From positions 1 through 19,853 of the forward strand of contig CAKTIH010000027.1 in NCBI GenBank assembly GCA_934565615.1: a DNA stretch of 19,853 nucleotides. Reading direction: 5' to 3'. This document shows positions 15,757-19,853 of this stretch, piece after piece. The DNA is from an uncultured Oscillospiraceae bacterium (GTDB lineage: Bacteria > Bacillota > Clostridia > Oscillospirales > Oscillospiraceae). Positions within the stretch are counted from its first letter, which is position 1. Every line of letters starts with the position of its first letter. The notes beneath the pieces were generated by a model. It was not told the DNA's origin. It saw only the letters and a program-made list of their open reading frames with translations, and did no database searches. Position numbers and translations under genes: made by a program.

Positions 15757-16467
15757 ATGACCGAGAAACACAAAGACAGGCCGATAGTGCTCATCGACCT
15801 TGACAACACAATATTAAATTTCGACATTGCCGAGCGCAACGCGCTCACTGCGGCTTTCCTCGAATACGGCATTGAGCCGACGGAGGAGCTGCTGCGGCGC
15901 TACAGCGTCATAAACAAGCGCTACTGGGAGATGCTTGAGCGCGGCGAAATGACCCGGGAAAAGCTGCTCGTCGGGCGCTTTCAGGAGCTGTTCGACGAGA
16001 TAGGCTGCGAAGTCCCCGCAGCGCAGGTGCAGGACCGTTATGAGGAGGTACTCTCGACCGGGCACTGGTTCATGCCGGGGGCGGAGGAAATGCTCGAAGC
16101 GCTCTGCGGAAAGTGCCGGCTGTTCATCTGCTCAAACGGCAACGCACAGGTGCAGGACGGGCGGCTCGCAAGCTCCGGGATAGAAAAATACTTCGAGGGG
16201 ATATTTATCTCAGAGCGCATCGGCTACGATAAGCCCGACGCGCGCTACTTCGACGCATGCTTCAAATGCATACCGGATTTCTCAAAGGAGCGGGCGATAA
16301 TGATAGGCGACAGCCTCACTTCGGACATCCGCGGGGGAGTAAACGCGGGGATAAAGACCTGCTGGTTCAACCCCAAAAACGAGGAGAACCGGAGCGAGCT
16401 GCGGCCGGACTACGAGATACGCCGACTTCAACAGATTCCGGAACTTATTGAGCAGGTTTTCTGTTAA
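15757..16467 (+). CDS. HAD-superfamily hydrolase, YjjG-like nucleotidase
   Basis: The 236-residue protein has the four haloacid dehalogenase motifs: nucleophile and acid D14 and D16 in LIDLDNTIL, S126 in ICSNGN, K159 in GYDKPD, and D185/D190 in MIGDSLTSDI. The helical cap between motifs I and II and the overall length fit the YjjG branch, whose known members dephosphorylate non-canonical pyrimidine nucleotides. Substrate assignment from sequence is weak, because HAD enzymes are promiscuous. GGAG lies 12 bases before the ATG, and the gene follows murF by four bases, so they are probably cotranscribed. No clear terminator lies directly after its stop. Confidence 0.85.
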   Translation: MTEKHKDRPIVLIDLDNTILNFDIAERNALTAAFLEYGIEPTEELLRRYSVINKRYWEMLERGEMTREKLLVGRFQELFDEIGCEVPAAQVQDRYEEVLSTGHWFMPGAEEMLEALCGKCRLFICSNGNAQVQDGRLASSGIEKYFEGIFISERIGYDKPDARYFDACFKCIPDFSKERAIMIGDSLTSDIRGGVNAGIKTCWFNPKNEENRSELRPDYEIRRLQQIPELIEQVFC

Positions 16468-16509
16468 GATTCAATAAAAAAGCGAGGTACTTTTTGGCGC
16501 TTATACCGT

Positions 16510-16537
16510 TTGAAAAAAAACTTTTAAGTGATATAAT
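16510..16537 (+). promoter_or_regulatory. Promoter of the mgtC pair leader RNA
   Basis: TTGAAA (16510-16515) and TATAAT (16532-16537) are separated by 16 bases, with TGA directly before the -10 giving an extended -10. The surrounding A-rich sequence stands out against the GC-rich background. Transcription would start near 16544, just before a pair of hairpins. Confidence 0.75.
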
Positions 16538-16543
16538 TACCAC

Positions 16544-16603
16544 ACCCTCAGTCGAGGGCGATTTCAGCAGAGCGCTGAAAGAATCAGCGCTCTGCGTGTT
16601 TTT
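16544..16603 (+). promoter_or_regulatory. Attenuator-like leader upstream of tandem mgtC genes
   Basis: Three hairpins can be drawn in about 60 bases. The first is CCCTC/GAGGG (16545-16549 with 16554-16558, loop AGTC). The second, antiterminator-like, is TTTCAGC/GCTGAAA (16562-16568 with 16574-16580, loop AGAGC). The third is the terminator at 16567-16595. The second and third share bases 16567-16578 and cannot coexist. No other promoter is visible between the terminator and the gene start at 16643, so expression of the pair would need readthrough. A stand-alone small RNA of about 60 bases is the alternative reading. Confidence 0.5.
16567..16603 (+). terminator. Intrinsic terminator in the mgtC leader
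   Basis: A perfect 12-base-pair stem, GCAGAGCGCTGA (16567-16578) with TCAGCGCTCTGC (16584-16595), has an AAGAA loop and is followed by GTGTTTTT. It could also serve murF-HAD readthrough, because no terminator is seen directly after the HAD gene. Confidence 0.85.
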
Positions 16604-16629
16604 CATTACCATTGATATCACATTTGAAT

Positions 16630-16634
16630 GGGGA
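16630..16634 (+). promoter_or_regulatory. Ribosome binding site that decides the first mgtC start
   Basis: GGGGA lies eight bases before the ATG at 16643. The upstream in-frame ATG at 16628 overlaps this site and has no Shine-Dalgarno of its own. Confidence 0.65.
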
Positions 16635-16642
16635 ACCGTTTG

Positions 16643-17368
16643 ATGCTTGACTGGCTTGATTATTTGAGACAACTGAATATCTGGTCGATGATGCTGCGGG
16701 TGCTCTGCGCGATGGCCGCGGGAGGACTTGTAGGCTTCGAGCGCGAGAGAAAGGGGCGTCCGGCGGGCTTCCGCACATATATGCTGGTGGCACTCGGCGC
16801 GGCGCTGACGATCATGCTCAGCCAGTACTTAAACCTCATGTTTGAAGGGCCGTGGAAGGAGATCGGCGACAGCCTTGGGATAAAGACAGACGTGTCCCGT
16901 CTCGGCGCGCAGGTCATTAACGGCGTGGGCTTTCTCGGCGCGGGGACGATAATCGTCACGGGCCGCCGCGAGGTCAAGGGTCTGACGACCGCCGCGGGGC
17001 TGTGGGCCTCGGCCTGCATGGGACTTGCCATCGGCGCGGGCTTCTATGAGTGCATGCTGATAAGCTTCCTGCTGATAGTAATGAGTATGAAGTTCCTGCC
17101 GTACATTGAGAACCTTATCATGGCGAAGGCCGTGAACATGACGGTATATATCGAGGTCGACAACATAGAAAACCTCGGCAGCGTCCTGGGCTTTCTCAAG
17201 CGCGAGGAGGTGCGGATCTACGAGGTGGAGCTGGACAAGCAGCAGAACGACCACATCTCGCAGATAAACGCACTGCTGTCGATCCGCCTGCCGATGCGCT
17301 GCCAGCACACCGAGCTCCTGGCGGCACTGTCCACGCTCGAAGGCGTGATATCCATAGAAGAGGTCTGA
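16643..17368 (+). CDS. MgtC/SapB family membrane protein, first copy
   Basis: The 241-residue protein has about five hydrophobic segments in its first 150 residues and a soluble ACT-like C-terminal domain. Family motifs are GGLVGFERERKGRPAGFRT, DVSRLGAQVINGVGFLGAGT and VKGLTTAAGLWASACMGLA. MgtC proteins are linked to growth at low magnesium, acid or envelope stress and, in pathogens, to inhibition of the F-type ATP synthase; what a commensal Clostridia-type copy does is not known. The loop after the second hydrophobic segment is about 12 residues longer than in the second copy. The gene is followed after 13 bases by that copy and preceded by an attenuator-like leader. Confidence 0.92.
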   Translation: MLDWLDYLRQLNIWSMMLRVLCAMAAGGLVGFERERKGRPAGFRTYMLVALGAALTIMLSQYLNLMFEGPWKEIGDSLGIKTDVSRLGAQVINGVGFLGAGTIIVTGRREVKGLTTAAGLWASACMGLAIGAGFYECMLISFLLIVMSMKFLPYIENLIMAKAVNMTVYIEVDNIENLGSVLGFLKREEVRIYEVELDKQQNDHISQINALLSIRLPMRCQHTELLAALSTLEGVISIEEV

Positions 17369-17381
17369 GGAGGCGAAGGAC

Positions 17382-18077
17382 ATGCTTGATATCTTTGATT
17401 TTGCGCGTGAAATGAATACTCTCGCGGTCGCGTTCCGCCTTGTCCTCGCTGTGCTGTGCGGAGGGCTCATAGGCATTGAGCGCGAATATAAGCGCCGCCC
17501 GGCGGGCTTCCGCACGCATATACTGATCTGCCTCGGTGCGGCGATGACGACGCTGACGAGCCAGTACATGTTCCTGACGATGCACCTGTATACGGACGTT
17601 GCGCGTCTCGGCGCGCAGGTCATTGCCGGTATAGGCTTTATCGGCGCGGGGACGATAATCGTCACAAAGCGTCAGCGCGTCAAGGGCCTGACGACCGCCG
17701 CCGGCCTTTGGACGGCTGCGATAATCGGCCTTGTCTGCGGCGCGGGCTATGTCGAGTGCGCGATCTTTGCGACGGCGATGGTGCTGGTGGCGGAGCTGCT
17801 GCTGATAAAGATAGAGTACCGCTTCGCAGGGAAGATAAACGACGTGAACCTCTACGTCGAATATGCCCATGCGGAGGTCATTGAGAACATCCTGCGTGCT
17901 ATACGCGAAAAGGGCATCAAGCTCAGCGGGCTTGAGATAAACCGCATCGCGGGCAAGGACGACGAGCACCACTACTGCGCCGTTATCACCCTGCGCGCGA
18001 ACAAGAAGCAGATGGACGAGGACGTAATCAAGGAGCTCAACGGCATTGAGGACGTGCTCGCGGTCGAAGAGCTGTAA
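17382..18077 (+). CDS. MgtC/SapB family membrane protein, second copy
   Basis: The 231-residue protein repeats the architecture of the gene just upstream. GGLIGIEREYKRRPAGFRT, DVARLGAQVIAGIGFIGAGT and VKGLTTAAGLWTAAIIGL are nearly the same, while the soluble C-terminal domains have diverged strongly. GGAGG (17369-17373) starts right after the first copy's stop and lies eight bases before the ATG, so the two are cotranscribed. Two exact DNA matches of 21 and 25 bases persist between the copies in the conserved membrane region. Divergent C-terminal domains suggest different signals or a hetero-oligomer; this is inference. Confidence 0.92.
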   Translation: MLDIFDFAREMNTLAVAFRLVLAVLCGGLIGIEREYKRRPAGFRTHILICLGAAMTTLTSQYMFLTMHLYTDVARLGAQVIAGIGFIGAGTIIVTKRQRVKGLTTAAGLWTAAIIGLVCGAGYVECAIFATAMVLVAELLLIKIEYRFAGKINDVNLYVEYAHAEVIENILRAIREKGIKLSGLEINRIAGKDDEHHYCAVITLRANKKQMDEDVIKELNGIEDVLAVEEL

Positions 18078-18089
18078 AAACAGCTTAGT

Positions 18090-18127
18090 AAAAAGTACGG
18101 CAGCGCATTTGCGCTGCCGTACTTTTT
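18090..18127. terminator. Bidirectional terminator between second mgtC and gdhA
   Basis: A perfect 17-base-pair stem, 18090-18106 with 18111-18127 and an ATTT loop, begins with AAAAA and ends with TTTTT, so it works on both strands. It lies 12 bases from each neighbouring stop codon. A smaller hairpin, AGCTGT/ACAGCT (18070-18085), overlaps the mgtC stop. Confidence 0.95.
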
Positions 18128-18139
18128 GTACGAAAAATA

Positions 18140-19489
18140 TCAGACGATTCCCTGCGCCATCATCGCGTCCGCGACCTTGAGGAAGCCCGCGACGTTCGCG
18201 CCGACCATGAGATCGCCGGGCTTGCCGCACTCGACGGAGGCGTCGTAGCAGGCCTTGTATATCTCCTGCATGATGCCGTGCAGCTTTTCATCGACCTCGT
18301 CAAAGCTCCATGACATGCGGATGGAGTTCTGGCTCATTTCAAGCCCGGAGGTCGCGACGCCGCCGGCGTTCGAGGCCTTGCCGGGGGAATAGAGCAGGCC
18401 GTTTGACTTGACTATCTCTATCGCCTCGGGGGTCAGCGGCATGTTTGCGCCCTCGAAAACGGCGATGCAGCCGTTATCGACAAGCTTCTGCGCGCCCTCG
18501 GCGTCCATCTCGTTCTGGGATGCGCAGGGGTGCGCGATGTCGCACTTGACGCTCCAGATATTCTTGCAGCCCTCGTGGTACTCGGAGCCGGGGACCTCCT
18601 GCGCGTAAACGCTGATACGCGCGCGGCGCTTCTGCTTAATGTCAAAGAGCTTCTCAAGATCGATGCCCTTGGGGTCATAGATATAGCCCTGAGAGTCGCT
18701 CATTGCGACGACCTTGCCGCCGAGCTGGGTGCATTTCTCGGCCGCGTACTGCGCAACATTGCCGGAGCCGGAGACGACGACGGTCTTGCCGGCGTAGCTG
18801 TCGTTCCGCTGATACTTGAGAGCTTCGGCGGAGAAGTAGCACAGACCGTAGCCGGTGGCCTGGGTGCGAGCAAGGGAGCCGCCGTAGCTTAGACCCTTGC
18901 CGGTGAGCACGCCGCCGTCAAAACGGTCGACAATGCGCTTGTACTGGCCGAAGAGATAGCCGATCTCGCGCGCGCCGACGCCGATATCACCGGCGGGAGT
19001 GTCGGTAAACTGGCCGATGTGGCGGTAAAGCTCGGTCATAAAGCTCTGGCAGAAGCGCATGACCTCGGCGTCGGACTTGCCCTTGGGGTCAAAGTCGGAG
19101 CCGCCCTTGCCGCCGCCCATTGGGAGCGTGGTCAAGGAGTTTTTGAGGACCTGCTCAAAGCCGAGGAATTTTATAACGGAGAGATTGACGGAGGGGTGGA
19201 AGCGCAGGCCGCCCTTGTAGGGGCCTATAGCGGAATTATACTGCACTCTGAAGCCGCGGTTGACGCGGGTCACGCCCTGATCGTCCACCCAGGGGACGCG
19301 GAACTCCACAACACGCTCCGGCTCGACAAAGCGCTCGATAAGCCCGGCCTTTTCCCACTCGGGGTGCTTGTCGATAACAAGCTCAAGAGACTCGAAAACC
19401 TCGCGCACGGCCTGAAGGAACTCCGGTTCATGTGCGTCGCGGCGCTCGACATCAGCGTAAACTCTCTTTAAGTATTCATTGCTAAACAT
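18140..19489 (-). CDS. gdhA: Glutamate dehydrogenase, NADP-type hexameric family
   Basis: The 449-residue enzyme interconverts 2-oxoglutarate plus ammonium and glutamate, a central nitrogen assimilation step. Substrate-binding residues include GPYKGGLRFHPSVN (89-102), the catalytic lysine K128 in LPMGGGKGG, and D168 in TPAGDIGVG. The dinucleotide-binding loop GSGNVA is at 241-246, followed by SDSQGYIYDPKG. Length and motifs fit the small hexameric family, as in E. coli GdhA. NADP preference is inferred from overall similarity, not proven. Translation starts at the ATG ending at 19489, with GGAGG six bases upstream; the longer frame to 19528 passes the predicted transcription start and is rejected. 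The gene has its own strong promoter. Confidence 0.96.
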   Translation of the reverse strand: MFSNEYLKRVYADVERRDAHEPEFLQAVREVFESLELVIDKHPEWEKAGLIERFVEPERVVEFRVPWVDDQGVTRVNRGFRVQYNSAIGPYKGGLRFHPSVNLSVIKFLGFEQVLKNSLTTLPMGGGKGGSDFDPKGKSDAEVMRFCQSFMTELYRHIGQFTDTPAGDIGVGAREIGYLFGQYKRIVDRFDGGVLTGKGLSYGGSLARTQATGYGLCYFSAEALKYQRNDSYAGKTVVVSGSGNVAQYAAEKCTQLGGKVVAMSDSQGYIYDPKGIDLEKLFDIKQKRRARISVYAQEVPGSEYHEGCKNIWSVKCDIAHPCASQNEMDAEGAQKLVDNGCIAVFEGANMPLTPEAIEIVKSNGLLYSPGKASNAGGVATSGLEMSQNSIRMSWSFDEVDEKLHGIMQEIYKACYDASVECGKPGDLMVGANVAGFLKVADAMMAQGIV

Positions 19490-19501
19490 ATTGCACCTCC
19501 A

Positions 19502-19521
19502 ATAATTGGTGAGACAATTAT
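19502..19521. promoter_or_regulatory. Inverted repeat over the gdhA -10 and transcription start
   Basis: ATAATTG (19502-19508) and CAATTAT (19515-19521) are perfect seven-base arms around a six-base centre. The repeat covers most of the -10 box and the expected start site near 19510, where a bound repressor would block initiation. It does not match the GlnR/TnrA consensus TGTNAN7TNACA. Confidence 0.45.
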
Positions 19522-19545
19522 AAAACATGATCCGCCATCTTGCAA
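19517..19545 (-). promoter_or_regulatory. Sigma-A promoter of gdhA
   Basis: On the minus strand TTGCAA (19540-19545) and TATAAT (19517-19522) are 17 bases apart. An A/T-rich stretch (19547-19560) just upstream of the -35 resembles an UP element. The leader is about 20 bases. Confidence 0.8.
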
Positions 19546-19570
19546 CGAAAAATAAAAAGCTGGCAAAAGC

Positions 19571-19603
19571 AAAAAAATCCCTCCGTTCATGATGAACGGA
19601 GGG
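19571..19603 (-). terminator. Intrinsic terminator of nadE
   Basis: An 11-base-pair perfect stem (CCCTCCGTTCA at 19579-19589 with TGAACGGAGGG at 19593-19603) is followed on the minus strand by ATTTTTTT. It lies 19 bases after the nadE stop and upstream of the gdhA promoter. Confidence 0.9.
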
Positions 19604-19622
19604 ACAATAGGTTTATAAAGCT

Positions 19623-19853
19623 TTATCTGTCCGCCAGACTGTTGAGGAACATGGTGTTCTCGGCGTCGGACGGGATGAGGAAGCCGGTGCGCGGGGAGAC
19701 GGAGAAGGCCTCGACCGCGGGGCCGTCCATAAGGCACGAGCGCTTGAACTGCTGCGAGAAGTAACGCTTGCAGTAGCTGGTGATCCAGCGCAGCAGCTCT
19801 TCATCGCTGAACTCGTCGCCGTAAGCGGCCTTGGCGAGCTTGAGCGTCTTTGC
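19623..19853 (-). CDS. nadE: NAD+ synthase, glutamine-dependent type, C-terminal fragment cut by window edge
   Basis: The last 76 residues of a minus-strand gene are open from the window edge to a TAA at 19623-19625. The segment KRYFSQQFKRSCLMDGPAVE followed by SVSPRTGFLIPSDAENT matches the C-terminal end of long, glutaminase-containing NadE proteins, where the cognate run is RRFFSQQFKRSCLPDGPKVG. The enzyme amidates nicotinate adenine dinucleotide to NAD+, one step after NadD, whose gene lies at 7287 in this window. The glutaminase and ATP-binding domains are outside the window. The frame is easily missed because no start codon is inside it. Confidence 0.85.
   Translation of the reverse strand, partial: AKTLKLAKAAYGDEFSDEELLRWITSYCKRYFSQQFKRSCLMDGPAVEAFSVSPRTGFLIPSDAENTMFLNSLADR

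Noticed and set aside
19501..19530. GlnR/TnrA box at the gdhA promoter
   Set aside because: The nearest match on the minus strand starts TGTTT instead of TGTNA and lacks the TNACA half.
1..19853. CRISPR arrays, insertion sequences, prophage genes, tRNAs and rRNAs
   Set aside because: I saw no regularly spaced repeats, transposase or integrase motifs, tRNA cloverleaf or rRNA sequence on either strand.

Overview
The window looks like chromosomal DNA of a GC-rich Clostridia-type Firmicute, probably an Oscillospirales/Ruminococcaceae-like gut anaerobe. The support is the order plsX-rnc-radical SAM-smc-ftsY, the rdgB-yhbY-nadD/yqeK-rsfS-leuS run, strong GGAGG ribosome binding sites, consensus sigma-A promoters and simple hairpin terminators. 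The organism call is an inference from gene content, not from a search. All product names come from motifs read by eye.

Layout. Positions 2-11371 hold a dense plus-strand housekeeping run: the 3' part of plsX, rnc, a radical SAM protein, smc, ftsY, rdgB, a YhbY-type CRM protein, a nadD-yqeK fusion, rsfS and leuS. Most junctions overlap by 1-17 bases. An internal promoter precedes smc. rpsU (11493-11678) follows with a perfect TTGACA-17-TATAAT promoter and its own terminator. A glycerol-1-phosphate dehydrogenase gene (11961-13202) has two candidate promoters and a long GC-rich structured leader. It converges on a minus-strand DEDD exonuclease gene (13258-14247) and shares a bidirectional terminator with it. 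Diverging from the exonuclease are murF and a YjjG-like HAD phosphatase. Then come two tandem MgtC/SapB genes, preceded by a promoter and an attenuator-like RNA leader. They converge on minus-strand gdhA through a second bidirectional terminator. The window ends inside the C-terminus of nadE on the minus strand.

How the genes fit together. The first block combines phospholipid precursor supply (PlsX), RNA processing and ribosome assembly or silencing (Rnc, YhbY, RsfS, LeuS, S21), chromosome organisation (SMC), membrane targeting (FtsY), nucleotide-pool cleaning (RdgB, YqeK) and NAD synthesis (NadD; NadE lies at the far end). The second half holds cell wall (MurF), envelope or ion stress (MgtC pair), nitrogen assimilation (GdhA) and a possible archaeal-type glycerolipid precursor enzyme.

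I found no mobile element, CRISPR array, tRNA, rRNA or phage gene, and no obvious novel multi-gene system. The most interesting non-coding signal is the mgtC leader (about 16544-16603), where an antiterminator-like hairpin and a terminator hairpin are mutually exclusive. Other points worth a second look are the structured leader of the glycerol-1-phosphate dehydrogenase gene, the symmetrically short SMC arms, the zinc-ribbon-like tail on the exonuclease and an inverted repeat over the gdhA promoter. No gene-free stretch exceeds 300 bases; the longest, 11679-11960, is described.
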